From contig JALONL010000011.1 in NCBI GenBank assembly GCA_025454955.1, positions 98,523 to 162,522 on the forward strand: a DNA stretch of 64,000 nucleotides, written 5' to 3'. The stretch comes from Bacteroidia bacterium (GTDB lineage Bacteria > Bacteroidota > Bacteroidia > Palsa-965). The notes below the pieces were generated by a model that was not told where the DNA came from, searched no databases, and worked only from the letters and a program-made list of their open reading frames with translations. The position numbers and the translations under genes were made by a program. Below, piece by piece: positions 42,567-50,958 of the stretch (its first letter is position 1; each line of letters opens with the position of its first letter).

Positions 42567-43412
42567 ATGAATTTCCAGCGTATTTTCTCCCGCACCCTCC
42601 CTGTTCTCGCACTCAGCGCCGTACTTGTAACCGGTTGCCGCCGCGAAGAAGAAGACACCGACACCAACGCCGCCGCCGACAATGCCCTTGCCGAAGCCAC
42701 TTTCAGCGATGTGGCCAACTTTACCGATGAAGCAGGCCGCACCGGCGATCTTACCAACTACCGCGTGGGCGATCTCGAAGGCACACTCAACGCCTGCGCC
42801 ACCATTACATTCGATTCGCTCATTACCACCGATAACGATACCATGACCATCGACTTCGGCACCACCAACTGCACCGGCAACGACGGTCGCAACCGCCGCG
42901 GTAAGGTAATTGTGGTTTACAACGGTCGTTTCCGCGATGTCGGCCACACACACACGGTTACATTCGACAATTACTTTGTAAACGACAACCAGGTGCTGGG
43001 CACCAAAACCGTAAGCAACCTCGGCCCCAATACAGCAGGCCACACCGTATATGATGTTAATGTAAACGGCCAGATTGTATTGGCCAACAACGGCGGCACC
43101 ATTACCTGGAACTCGCAGCGCCAGCGCGAATGGGTACAGGGCGAAAGCACCGCCATCTGGAGCGACGATCTTTACTCAATCACCGGCTCGGCCAGCGGAA
43201 CCAGCGCCAGCGGACAAAGCTACACGATGCAGATTACCAGCCCGCTCATTCGCAACATGGCTCTCGGTTGCCGCCGCCACTTCACACAGGGCGTATTGCA
43301 ACTCACTCCTTCCAACCGTCCCATGCGCACAGTTGACTTTGGCAGCGGCGCCTGCGACAATATTGCCACTGTGACCATAAACAACCGCACCTATACCATC
43401 CAGCTTCGCTAA
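42567..43412 (+). CDS. Secreted lipoprotein of an uncharacterised Bacteroidota family
   Basis: 281 residues with a lipoprotein signal MNFQRIFSRTLPVLALSAVL then VTGC, followed by an acidic linker (RREEEDTDTN). The rest is strand-rich and threonine- and asparagine-rich, with CATITFDS, TIDFGTTNCTGNDGRNRRGK, repeated GxxT strands and ITSPLIRNMALGC, and cysteines that probably form disulfides. It resembles conserved secreted proteins of Bacteroidota for which I know no function. It is monocistronic, closed by a terminator. Confidence 0.7.
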   Translation: MNFQRIFSRTLPVLALSAVLVTGCRREEEDTDTNAAADNALAEATFSDVANFTDEAGRTGDLTNYRVGDLEGTLNACATITFDSLITTDNDTMTIDFGTTNCTGNDGRNRRGKVIVVYNGRFRDVGHTHTVTFDNYFVNDNQVLGTKTVSNLGPNTAGHTVYDVNVNGQIVLANNGGTITWNSQRQREWVQGESTAIWSDDLYSITGSASGTSASGQSYTMQITSPLIRNMALGCRRHFTQGVLQLTPSNRPMRTVDFGSGACDNIATVTINNRTYTIQLR

Positions 43413-43436
43413 GACCGCTCGCTGAAGCTGTGATAA

Positions 43437-43477
43437 AGGCCAACGGCTCTCTTAACGGGGAGCCGTTGGTGTTTTTA
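43437..43477 (+). terminator. Intrinsic terminator after the lipoprotein gene
   Basis: Perfect 10-bp stem CCAACGGCTC / GAGCCGTTGG followed by TGTTTTTA. It separates the lipoprotein from the restriction-modification genes. Confidence 0.85.
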
Positions 43478-43547
43478 TTCAGTACCGCCGAATACTAACA
43501 ATAACAGGGACTTATAAACAGCACCCTCTTTAAGACGGGTTATGGCT

Positions 43548-43555
43548 TATTTTTG
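43548..43555 (+). promoter_or_regulatory. -7 box TATTTTTG before the DNA methyltransferase gene
   Basis: Exact TAnnTTTG match 12 bases before the ATG at 43568. Confidence 0.55.
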
Positions 43556-43567
43556 TACATTACTATC

Positions 43568-44479
43568 ATGATATCTATGGAAATCAAAACCGATATTTTT
43601 CTGGGTGATTGCAAAGAGAAGTTGAAACTAATACCCGATAACTCGGTTGATCTTATTATCACTTCACCACCTTACGCCGACCAGCGTAAAAGCACTTACG
43701 GCGGTATCCATCCTGATAAATATGTGGAATGGTTTCTCCCGATTTCTGGTGAATTGTTAAGAGTACTGAAACCCACCGGAACTTTTATCCTCAATATCAA
43801 GGAAAAAGTGGTAGAGGGTGAACGAAGTACTTATGTAATGGAATTGATTTTAGAGATGCGGAAACAGGGATGGTTATGGACGGAAGAATTTATCTGGCAC
43901 AAAAAAAACTGCTATCCGGGAAAATGGCCCAATCGTTTCAGGGATGCGTGGGAACGACTTCTCCAGTTTAACAAAGACAAAAAGTTCGCCATGTATCAGG
44001 AAGAGGTAATGGTACCAATGGGAGACTGGGCAAAATCGCGCCTGAAAAATCTTTCGGAAACAGATAAAACACGGGATAATTCGAAAGTAGGCAGTGGTTT
44101 CGGGAAAAATATTTCGAACTGGTTAGAAAGAGATAAAGCATTTCCCACAAACGTGCTTCATCTGGCTACTGAATGCAGTAATAAGAATCACAGTGCCGCT
44201 TTCCCGCAAGAGTTACCCGAATGGTTCATCAAATTATTTACAAAAGAAAATGATACTGTACTCGATCCGTTTATGGGATCAGGAACCACACTCAGCGTAG
44301 CTAACCGGATGGGAAGAAACTCCATTGGAATAGAAATAGTTCCCGAGTATTATGAAATGGTGAAAAAAGAAATTAAACCCGTTGAGCTATATTTGTTCGA
44401 TATGACTGAGAAAACAAATGGCAAACAAAAGATCAAAAGGCAACAATCTAAATCTCCGCAGCGTGCAGCAGTACGTTGA
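43568..44479 (+). CDS. Site-specific DNA methyltransferase (beta class, N4-C or N6-A)
   Basis: About 303 residues from the ATG at 43568; an ATG three codons later (43577) is equally placed. Motif IV is TSPPYADQR near the N-terminus, and motif I, DPFMGSGTTLSVANRMGRNS, is near the C-terminus, the beta-class order. TSPPY suggests N4-cytosine methylation, though N6-adenine is possible. It overlaps the endonuclease gene by 62 bases in another frame. The DNA of this pair is more A+T-rich than the neighbours, a sign of transfer. It protects host DNA from the partner enzyme. Confidence 0.92.
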   Translation: MISMEIKTDIFLGDCKEKLKLIPDNSVDLIITSPPYADQRKSTYGGIHPDKYVEWFLPISGELLRVLKPTGTFILNIKEKVVEGERSTYVMELILEMRKQGWLWTEEFIWHKKNCYPGKWPNRFRDAWERLLQFNKDKKFAMYQEEVMVPMGDWAKSRLKNLSETDKTRDNSKVGSGFGKNISNWLERDKAFPTNVLHLATECSNKNHSAAFPQELPEWFIKLFTKENDTVLDPFMGSGTTLSVANRMGRNSIGIEIVPEYYEMVKKEIKPVELYLFDMTEKTNGKQKIKRQQSKSPQRAAVR

Positions 44480-45173
44480 GAACAACATCAGCGTTTTCCA
44501 TAACAAGAGGATTGAGAGTTTAAACTCACTCAAACTAAACACCATTCTCAAACGGAAAAATCCGTACCTCTACAAAGCAAAAAATATTCTCACCACCGGA
44601 GATATTGTTAAAAATATCCTCGATGCACATCTGTCCTCACAGGAAGAAACAATTTTTGGCGACTGGCTCGAAGGGTTGGCCATATTCATCAATCAACAGG
44701 TTTATGGGGGTAAAAAATCAGGTATTACCGGAATTGATCTGGAGTTTGAGAAAGATAATATCAGGTATATTATTACCATAAAATCAGGCCCCAAATGGGG
44801 AAACAGCAGCCAGATTGAGAAAATGAAAGATAATTTTAGAACGGCTCTAAAAACCCTGAGAACAAGCAACTCGAAAATACATGTAATTGCAGTCAACGGC
44901 TGTTGCTATGGGAAAGACAAAAAACCAAATAAAGGAGATTACTATAAATATTGCGGACAGGAATTTTGGGAGTTTATTTCGGGAGATCAGGAACTTTATC
45001 TGCGTATTATTGAACCTCTGAGTACGAAGGCAAAGGAGAAAAACGATGAATTTCTAAAGGCATATTCAAGAATAATCAACAAATTCACCCAGGAGTTTTC
45101 CAAATCATTCTGCAATGCAGATATGGAAATCGACTGGGAGAAAATCGTAAAATTTAATTCCTCCAAAGCATGA
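44418..45173 (+). CDS. Type II restriction endonuclease, PmeII-like family
   Basis: 251 residues resembling the PmeII family of type II endonucleases: SVQQYVENNISVFHNKRIES, LKRKNPYLYKAKNI, and LDAHLSSQEETIFGDWLEGL. A PD-(D/E)XK-type site is plausible at ITGIDLEFEKDNIRYIITIK, with Asp, then Ile-x-Ile-Lys. The recognition sequence is unknown but must equal that of the methyltransferase. The first 62 bases lie within the methyltransferase gene, and the final codons overlap the start of paaG in an ATGA arrangement. Confidence 0.82.
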   Translation: MANKRSKGNNLNLRSVQQYVENNISVFHNKRIESLNSLKLNTILKRKNPYLYKAKNILTTGDIVKNILDAHLSSQEETIFGDWLEGLAIFINQQVYGGKKSGITGIDLEFEKDNIRYIITIKSGPKWGNSSQIEKMKDNFRTALKTLRTSNSKIHVIAVNGCCYGKDKKPNKGDYYKYCGQEFWEFISGDQELYLRIIEPLSTKAKEKNDEFLKAYSRIINKFTQEFSKSFCNADMEIDWEKIVKFNSSKA

Positions 45174-45958
45174 GCGGCACCGAACAACCGATACACACCG
45201 AAAAAAGCGGAAACGTAAGCATTATCCGCCTCAACCGTCCCGATAAATTCAACAGCTTTAACCGCGAAATGGCGTTGCAAATGCAGGCGGCGCTTGATGC
45301 GGCTGCGGCCGACGAAGAAATTCGTTGCATACTCATTACCGGAAACGGCAAGGCATTTTGTGCCGGGCAGGATCTTTCGGAAGCCATTGACCCGCAGGGG
45401 CCGGGCATCGAAAAAATTGTGAGCGAGCATTACAACCCGATCATTCTCAAAATTCGCGCTATTGAAAAGCCGGTTGTTTGTGCCGTAAACGGTGTGGCTG
45501 CCGGTGCGGGTGCCAATATTGCGCTGGCCTGCGATGTGGTGATGGCGGCGGCTTCGGCCTCGTTTATTCAGGCGTTCAGCAAAATAGGGTTGATTCCCGA
45601 CAGCGGCGGCACATTTTTTCTGCCACGGCTTATCGGGTTTCAGCGCGCGTCGGCATTAATGATGCTGGGCGATAAAGTGACTGCGGCCGATGCCCTGCAA
45701 ATGGGTATGCTGTACAAAGTATGCGACGATGCGGCGCTGATGGAAACGGCTTTGCAAACTGCCGCAACGCTGGCTTCGATGCCCACAAAAGGAATCGGAC
45801 TTACGAAACGTTTGCTCAACGAATCGGCCACAAACAACCTTGCTCAGCAGCTTGCGCGCGAGGGCGAAGAGCAGGTTACTGCGGCACAAACATACGATTA
45901 CAGCGAAGGCGTAAATGCTTTCCTCGAAAAACGCAAACCCGAATTTAAAGGCCGCTGA
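45170..45958 (+). CDS. paaG: Enoyl-CoA hydratase/isomerase, PaaG-like
   Basis: 262 residues of the crotonase fold. It is closest in appearance to PaaG, which isomerises the epoxide of phenylacetyl-CoA to an oxepin or shifts double bonds in CoA thioesters. Marks: IIRLNRPDKFNSFNREMALQ, CAGQDLSEA with the oxyanion hole AVNGVAAGAGANIALACDVV, and the Asp in IGLIPDSGGTFFLPRL, which replaces the Glu of true hydratases and favours isomerase activity. Its ATG overlaps the endonuclease stop codon; paaH follows four bases later. Confidence 0.85.
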   Translation: MSGTEQPIHTEKSGNVSIIRLNRPDKFNSFNREMALQMQAALDAAAADEEIRCILITGNGKAFCAGQDLSEAIDPQGPGIEKIVSEHYNPIILKIRAIEKPVVCAVNGVAAGAGANIALACDVVMAAASASFIQAFSKIGLIPDSGGTFFLPRLIGFQRASALMMLGDKVTAADALQMGMLYKVCDDAALMETALQTAATLASMPTKGIGLTKRLLNESATNNLAQQLAREGEEQVTAAQTYDYSEGVNAFLEKRKPEFKGR

Positions 45959-45962
45959 TCGT

Positions 45963-47132
45963 ATGCTTTCCACTTCTTCTGTAATTGGCGTAATTGGTGC
46001 CGGTGCCATGGGCGCAGGCATTGCACAGGTGGCTGCGACTGCCGGACATGCCGTAGTTCTTTTCGATACCAACGCGGCACAACTCGACAAAGCCAAAACC
46101 GATCTGGCAGCCACACTCGGCAAGCTCACCGAAAAAGGCAAACTCACCGCCGAAACCGCGCAACAAATACAAAGCCGTTTTACCTACGCCACCACGCTTG
46201 AGGCTTTTGCGCCCTGCGCACTCATTATCGAAGCCATTGTGGAACGGTTGGATGTGAAGCAGGATGTGTTTGGCAAACTCGAAAGCATTGTGAGCGAGAG
46301 TTGCATGATAGCCAGCAATACTTCGTCGCTTTCCATTACGCTCATTGCATCGGCCTGTAAAAATCCTGAGCGTGTGCTGGGCATTCACTTCTTCAACCCG
46401 GCTCCGCTTATGCCGCTGGTGGAAATTATTCCCGGCGTGGCTACCAGTGAAGCTCTGTTGCTCACGGCCAAAGCCACCATCGACAACTGGGGCAAAACCA
46501 CTGTGCTTACCAAAGACACACCCGGCTTTATTGTAAACCGCGTGGCCCGCTCCTACTACGGCGAGTCGATACGCATTTACGAAGAAGGCATGGCCGATTT
46601 TGCCACCATCGACTATGCGCTCAAAACTGCAGGAGGTTTTCGCATGGGGCCGTTTGAACTGATGGATTTCATTGGCAACGACATCAACTACAAAGTAACC
46701 GAAACCGTGTGGGAGCAGTTCTTCTACGAACCGCGTTTCAAACCTTCGTTTACACAAAAACGCCTTTACGAAGCCAAACGTTTCGGACGTAAAACCGGTC
46801 GCGGCTACTACGACTATTCGCCCGGAGCCGTAATGCCCGAACCGAATAAAGACGAAGCACTGGCACAGCAAATTCTCAATCGCGTACTGGCCATGCTCAT
46901 TAACGAGGCCGCCGATGCATTCTACCTCGGCATTGCCAGCCGCGATGATCTCGACACGGCCATGACCAAAGGCGTAAACTACCCGAAAGGTTTGCTGAAA
47001 TGGGCCGACGAAATTGGCATTGCCAACGTACTTGCCACACTCGAAAATTTATACAGCGAGTATGGCGAAGACCGCTACCGCCCCTGCGTATTGCTTAAAC
47101 GCATGGCCAAAGAAAACAACACGTTTTACTGA
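45963..47132 (+). CDS. paaH: 3-hydroxyacyl-CoA dehydrogenase, PaaH-like
   Basis: About 389 residues from the ATG at 45963 (MLSTSSVIGVIGAGAMGAGI). The Rossmann NAD motif GAGAMGAGIAQVAATAGHAV is followed by VIEAIVERLDVKQ, the catalytic HFFNPAPLMPLVEIIPG, and two C-terminal dehydrogenase domains (TPGFIVNRVARSYYGESIRI; FGRKTGRGYYDYSPG). It oxidises 3-hydroxyacyl-CoA to the ketone in beta-oxidation or phenylacetate breakdown. With paaG just upstream it forms a small catabolic pair; other paa genes are not in the window. Confidence 0.88.
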   Translation: MLSTSSVIGVIGAGAMGAGIAQVAATAGHAVVLFDTNAAQLDKAKTDLAATLGKLTEKGKLTAETAQQIQSRFTYATTLEAFAPCALIIEAIVERLDVKQDVFGKLESIVSESCMIASNTSSLSITLIASACKNPERVLGIHFFNPAPLMPLVEIIPGVATSEALLLTAKATIDNWGKTTVLTKDTPGFIVNRVARSYYGESIRIYEEGMADFATIDYALKTAGGFRMGPFELMDFIGNDINYKVTETVWEQFFYEPRFKPSFTQKRLYEAKRFGRKTGRGYYDYSPGAVMPEPNKDEALAQQILNRVLAMLINEAADAFYLGIASRDDLDTAMTKGVNYPKGLLKWADEIGIANVLATLENLYSEYGEDRYRPCVLLKRMAKENNTFY

Positions 47133-47467
47133 TTGCTGTCGCCGCGCAGCTTTTCGTTTTCGTGATGGCGTGTGCTGTCGCGCTGCGTTTTTTTGTCGAG
47201 GTTCTTTTGCAGCGCCGCCGTTAAGTCCACACCGGTTTGGTTGGCTAAGCAAATGACCACAAACAGCACATCGGCCAGTTCGTCGGAAAGTTGTTTGTCT
47301 TTGTCGCTGGCCTTAAACGACTGTTCGCCATACTGCCGCGAAATGATGCGGGCCACCTCGCCTACTTCTTCGGTGAGAATGGCCATGTTGGTGAGTTCGC
47401 TGAAATAGCGCACGCCGTGGGTTTTGATCCAGTTGTCAACTGTTTCCTGAGCCTGTTGAATGGTCAT
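47126..47467 (-). CDS. MazG-like nucleotide pyrophosphohydrolase
   Basis: 113 residues of the all-helical NTP-PPase fold, which cleaves NTPs to NMP and pyrophosphate and removes unwanted nucleotides. Metal ligands are visible: ILTEEVGEVARIISRQY (EExxE) and LSDELADVLFVVICLANQTG (ExxD). It is short, like single-domain MazG relatives. It is the last of three leftward genes (phospholipase, PgeF, MazG-like) and converges on paaH with a 7-base overlap of coding ends. Confidence 0.88.
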   Translation of the reverse strand: MTIQQAQETVDNWIKTHGVRYFSELTNMAILTEEVGEVARIISRQYGEQSFKASDKDKQLSDELADVLFVVICLANQTGVDLTAALQKNLDKKTQRDSTRHHENEKLRGDSNQ

Positions 47468-47486
47468 TGGCGTTTCCGGGTATAAA

Positions 47487-48212
47487 TTATTTCAATACTA
47501 TTACCGACCACATCCGTCCGGTTTTCCCATTATCACGCCTGAAAGAAAAGAAATCGCTTTCGGTGGAACAACGGTTTAATACATCAATATTTTCGGGATG
47601 TATGCCGCATTCTTCAAGCACAAAACTATTGGCGCGGGCCAAATCGAGCAGGCGGTGGTGGTGAATGCTGTGCGGAAAACCGGCATAGCGGAACTGTTCA
47701 ATTACCTCTTCGCTCACTTCGTATTTCTGGCCACATATTCCGGGGCCGATGGCGGCGCGGATATGTTTGTGTGAAGCACCCAGCCTGCACATTTCCTTTA
47801 CAGTTTCCTCTGCAATGTGTGCCAGTGTGCCGCGCCAGCCTGCATGTGCCGCGCCAATTACATGGTTTACGGGATCGTGCAGCAGGAGCGGATAACAGTC
47901 GGCGGTGCTAACGGCGAGTACAATGTTTTTTTGGTTTGTCACTAATGCATCGCAGGTTTGCGGGCCGGGTTGGGCCACACATACATCGGCACCATGCACC
48001 TGCCGCATCCAGGCCACGGGTGTATTTTCGAGGCCGAGCGATTGGAGAAACAGTGTTCTGTTTTGCTCAATATGTTCGGGAATATCTTCGCTGCCGCCGA
48101 GGTTGAGGCTTTGGTAAGGAGCCTGCGAAACGCCGCCATGCCTTGTGCTGAAACCATGTATGGCCGAAAGCAGGGTACTTTTCAATACCTGCACGATGGC
48201 CTCAGTCTTCAT
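47487..48212 (-). CDS. pgeF: Peptidoglycan editing factor PgeF (YfiH/laccase-domain family)
   Basis: 241 residues of the Cu-oxidase_4 family. In E. coli the protein removes wrongly built muropeptide precursors containing L-Ser; other members show purine nucleoside or polyphenol oxidase activity. Metal-site His-Cys-His residues stand in WMRQVHGADVCVA, STADCYPLLLHD and IGAAHAGWRGTLAHIAEETV. The IGPGICGQKYEVSEEV motif is also present. The first codons overlap the end of the phospholipase gene by 11 bases, and the MazG-like gene follows 19 bases after. Confidence 0.9.
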   Translation of the reverse strand: MKTEAIVQVLKSTLLSAIHGFSTRHGGVSQAPYQSLNLGGSEDIPEHIEQNRTLFLQSLGLENTPVAWMRQVHGADVCVAQPGPQTCDALVTNQKNIVLAVSTADCYPLLLHDPVNHVIGAAHAGWRGTLAHIAEETVKEMCRLGASHKHIRAAIGPGICGQKYEVSEEVIEQFRYAGFPHSIHHHRLLDLARANSFVLEECGIHPENIDVLNRCSTESDFFSFRRDNGKTGRMWSVIVLK

Positions 48213-49200
48213 GGCCTTTTACTTTAAGTTTGCCGTTTTTCCAGAGGTATTCTTCTTCGGCCTGTTTGCGTTTCATCGAATCGCTTACTTCTTTGTCTTC
48301 GAGTTTGCGCAGGTCGGGCTGGCCGGCATTTACCCATGCGGTGTACCAGATGCAGCCGGTGAAATAAATTGACGAGCGCAAACGTCGTTCTACCATGCCG
48401 TTGAGCACGGTGCTGTATGCGCGCGAGTATTCTTCGCTATATACGCGCATGTTGGTGGCTCCGCGCGATTCGTAGGCGTATTTGCGGTCGGGCGGTGTGC
48501 TGGCGTTGAGCTGTGCTTCGAGGAAAAGGACGGAGTCGAGCGACTGATGGCTGGCATACACCCAGTCCCATGCCGAGTTGAGGGGCGATTCGAGGTAGCG
48601 TGCGCGGCCCACGAAGTAGTCGTAGCTTTCGCCGTAGAGTTCGGGAATGCGCGATTCCCAGAAGCCGTGTATGCCGTGCTGGTTGGTAAGCTGGCCGTTG
48701 TAGTTTTCGGTGGTGTGCAGGGGTACGTGTGCATCGCCCACGTAGTGACCGATTTCGGCGGAGTACTGGAGAATTTTATCGACGTTGCCTTCGCGGAATG
48801 CTTCGGTGAGGCGGTAGGTCATTACGTCAATCCACCACGGCACAATGCCGTAGGCCTGCAGGGTGTCTTCGGTGTATTTGGCCACGGCTTTTTTCCAGAA
48901 GCGCGGCACACTGTCGAATGCAAATTTTCCGTAGTGGTCAATGTCGATGTAGTGGCGCGGGGCTTCTTCGGGCACGGCGTAGCGGCGTTTGTCGGGGTCA
49001 ACGGCGTGTTCGGTAATATATTCAATGTGTTTTTTGTAGAAGCCAACCATTTCGGGAGGCAGCGTAAACACGGCCATGCGGTTTATGCGGCGATGGCCCC
49101 AAAAGCCCCACGACTCGGCCTCCGGTGCCGGAACCAGCAGCAGCCAGGCGGCAGTGAGCAGCAAAATGAGTCCGGAAAGACGTTTCAGCTTTTTCATCAT
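48202..49200 (-). CDS. Zinc-dependent phospholipase C / S1-P1 nuclease-like secreted protein
   Basis: 332 residues with a signal peptide (LSGLILLLTAAWLLLVPAPEAES) whose cleavage would leave the Trp of WGFWGHRRINRMA at the mature N-terminus, where it can help bind zinc. Other ligands are in RHYIDIDHYGKF, AEIGHYVGDAHVPLHTTENY and GIHGFWESRI. The fold is shared by bacterial phospholipase C and S1/P1 nucleases; substrate (phospholipid or nucleic acid) is undecided. Two adjacent Met codons could start it. It begins a three-gene operon. Confidence 0.85.
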   Translation of the reverse strand: MMKKLKRLSGLILLLTAAWLLLVPAPEAESWGFWGHRRINRMAVFTLPPEMVGFYKKHIEYITEHAVDPDKRRYAVPEEAPRHYIDIDHYGKFAFDSVPRFWKKAVAKYTEDTLQAYGIVPWWIDVMTYRLTEAFREGNVDKILQYSAEIGHYVGDAHVPLHTTENYNGQLTNQHGIHGFWESRIPELYGESYDYFVGRARYLESPLNSAWDWVYASHQSLDSVLFLEAQLNASTPPDRKYAYESRGATNMRVYSEEYSRAYSTVLNGMVERRLRSSIYFTGCIWYTAWVNAGQPDLRKLEDKEVSDSMKRKQAEEEYLWKNGKLKVKGHED

Positions 49201-49256
49201 TCTAAATTAATCAAAACAGCAGGGCCAGAAGTAAGCGCAATGTGAAATTTATGCGG

Positions 49257-49997
49257 TTATTTCTTCATGTCTAATTTCACCAATGCCCCGTTTACGAGTA
49301 CCGGAATTACGGTAGTCTGATCGTGCTGCAGGCAAAAGCGTATGTCTTTCTTCAAACCCAACCGGGCCATGCGTTCCTTGTGCGAGGCGCGGCTGAGAAA
49401 TTTGTACGGATCAGTCTGGGCCTGCTGGTAAAGGTATTGCAAGGCAAGGCAGGCATCGCCCATTTTGTACGAAGGATTGCGGTTAATGAGTTCCTGCGTA
49501 ACTGCTCCTGCAAACATGGAATCTTCGAGGTTGAAACGGTTTTTCCAGCCCGAACAAAGCAGCAGCACCGGACGTTTTTCGGCCACCAGCCAGTTGCAAA
49601 GTGCCGAAATATTGGTGAATGCGCCTACCACCACCTTGTATGCATTTTTGGCTGCTTCGAGCGCCTGTGTGCCGTTGGTGGTGGTTATGGCAATGGTTTG
49701 ATCTTTTACATGATCGCCCATGTAGTCGTAGGGCGAGTTGCCGAAATCGAAGCCTTCTACTTTTATGGCATCGCGCTCTGCTCCGGCCAGCATACCGGTG
49801 GCTTGGAGGGCGCGGGCCTCTTCCACGGTGGCCACCGGAATCATTTTAGCCGCGCCGTAATGAAAGGCTGTGCAAATGGCCGAGGTGGCGCGGAGAACGT
49901 CTATGATTACTACTATGCTTTCGCTGTCGGCATATACCGGGTAGAGGTAGGGCGAGAAGCAGGCATCGATTTTGAGAGGGGAGGTGGTTTCTGCCAT
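49257..49997 (-). CDS. comB: 2-phosphosulfolactate phosphatase (ComB family)
   Basis: 246 residues. ComB removes phosphate from 2-phosphosulfolactate, a step first known from methanogen coenzyme M synthesis. Family motifs: VVIIDVLRATSAICTAFHYG, EGFDFGNSPYDY, ITTTNGTQALEAA, and LLLCSGWKNRFNLEDSMFAG. In Bacteroidota it cannot serve coenzyme M as such; sulfolactate formation or a related organosulfonate route is possible, but no partner genes lie nearby. It begins just three bases after the Shedu-like stop codon and may be cotranscribed with it. Confidence 0.88.
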   Translation of the reverse strand: MAETTSPLKIDACFSPYLYPVYADSESIVVIIDVLRATSAICTAFHYGAAKMIPVATVEEARALQATGMLAGAERDAIKVEGFDFGNSPYDYMGDHVKDQTIAITTTNGTQALEAAKNAYKVVVGAFTNISALCNWLVAEKRPVLLLCSGWKNRFNLEDSMFAGAVTQELINRNPSYKMGDACLALQYLYQQAQTDPYKFLSRASHKERMARLGLKKDIRFCLQHDQTTVIPVLVNGALVKLDMKK

Positions 49998-50000
49998 GAT

Positions 50001-50618
50001 TTAATAGTTATAAATCATTATCCGACGTTCTAAATCGGAGAGAAGACTATCGTAGGTCATGCATTGAATAAGCGAAGAATTGACCACTACCTTTTCGCTT
50101 CTCCAACTCATTCTGCTTCGGCCAAAAGCATCAAGTTCTTTATCGCGTCCGATAATAAGTAAACCGTTGCAGGCAATAGAATCGGCCTCAAAAAGTTTTC
50201 TGAAAGATGATGTGCCCGATTGTTCTTCTATTTTCCAGAACCAATCTACAATCTGGCTATATCCTTCTTCAAATTTCCCCGACCATCTTGGAGCTTTCCG
50301 TCCGGTAGCTTTTTTGAATATGGCATTGGGCAAGCCCGATTCAAATTCTACAAAACAATATCTGGAACGTGTAGAATCGCCAAGCACAAGATCGGGACTA
50401 AAATCACCGAATAAATCCAATTCAAAAGAAACCCGGTTTACATCCAAACCGCTCATGAATGATCCGATGAATGCCGAAAGTTGTTTTCGTTTTCTGAAAA
50501 AGGGTTGTATAACTCTTTGCTCGTCTAATTTATCGCCCGAATTAATGAGATTGCGTAATTCGTTCAACTCTTTTTTTAGCAAAACAGAGTCCAGTTTGCT
50601 TGACTCAAATCCGGTCAT
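50001..50618 (-). CDS. Shedu-like DUF4263 nuclease-domain protein
   Basis: About 205 residues from the ATG at 50618 (MTGFESSKLDSVLLKKELNE), which is four bases after the RelE-like stop codon. After a helical N-terminus comes a DUF4263-type PD-(D/E)XK-like core: FELDLFGDFSPDLVLGDSTR (Asp), CFVEFESG (Glu-x-Glu in place of Glu-x-Lys), then WSGKFEEGYSQIVDWFWKIE, the QI.DW helix of this family. Shedu (SduA) proteins with this domain protect against phages by nicking DNA. Here only the nuclease domain is present. Role in defence is inference. Confidence 0.75.
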   Translation of the reverse strand: MTGFESSKLDSVLLKKELNELRNLINSGDKLDEQRVIQPFFRKRKQLSAFIGSFMSGLDVNRVSFELDLFGDFSPDLVLGDSTRSRYCFVEFESGLPNAIFKKATGRKAPRWSGKFEEGYSQIVDWFWKIEEQSGTSSFRKLFEADSIACNGLLIIGRDKELDAFGRSRMSWRSEKVVVNSSLIQCMTYDSLLSDLERRIMIYNY

Positions 50619-50622
50619 ACTT

Positions 50623-50934
50623 TCAGGCCGTTTTTTTCGAGAAGCGTTCAAGCATTTGCCGGTCAGTAATGTCGAGAATATCAAAACTTCCGGGAGTAAC
50701 CGCCTGGAAGAAAATTCTCAAATCATTTATTGACAATACATATACCGGCTTTCCGGGAATATTTATTTTCCGGATTCTGTCCTTATTTTCAGGCTTTCGG
50801 TAATTAACCAGCAGTTGAGGAAGTTTTTCGTAAAGAAGGCGCTGTTCCTCTGCAGAAAGGAAATTAAACACCACCCTTGCGCCATGCGAAAAGGTGAGTT
50901 TAGGCTGAGTGGAAAGAAATAACAGCGATATCAT
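50623..50934 (-). CDS. Small RelE/ParE-like protein paired with the Shedu-like gene
   Basis: 103 residues. The C-terminal half, KINIPGKPVYVLSINDLRIF then FQAVTPGSFDILDITDRQML, has the strand order and the final basic/aromatic strand of RelE/ParE-type toxins; the N-terminal half (SAEEQRLLYEKLPQLLVNYR) is helical. No antitoxin gene is next to it; instead the Shedu-like gene follows four bases downstream. The ATG lies seven bases after a TATCTTTG box, with AAGGAG between them. The fold assignment rests on pattern only. Confidence 0.55.
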   Translation of the reverse strand: MISLLFLSTQPKLTFSHGARVVFNFLSAEEQRLLYEKLPQLLVNYRKPENKDRIRKINIPGKPVYVLSINDLRIFFQAVTPGSFDILDITDRQMLERFSKKTA

Positions 50935-50941
50935 ACTCCTT

Positions 50942-50949
50942 CAAAGATA
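50942..50949 (-). promoter_or_regulatory. -7 box TATCTTTG before the RelE-like gene
   Basis: Exact TAnnTTTG match on the minus strand, seven bases before the ATG at 50934; AAGGAG lies between box and ATG. Confidence 0.6.
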
Positions 50950-50958
50950 GCAAAAAAA

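Noticed and set aside
47126..48212. MazG-like/PgeF pair as a defence module
   Set aside because: Both are common housekeeping families and are co-transcribed with a secreted phospholipase; nothing supports defence.
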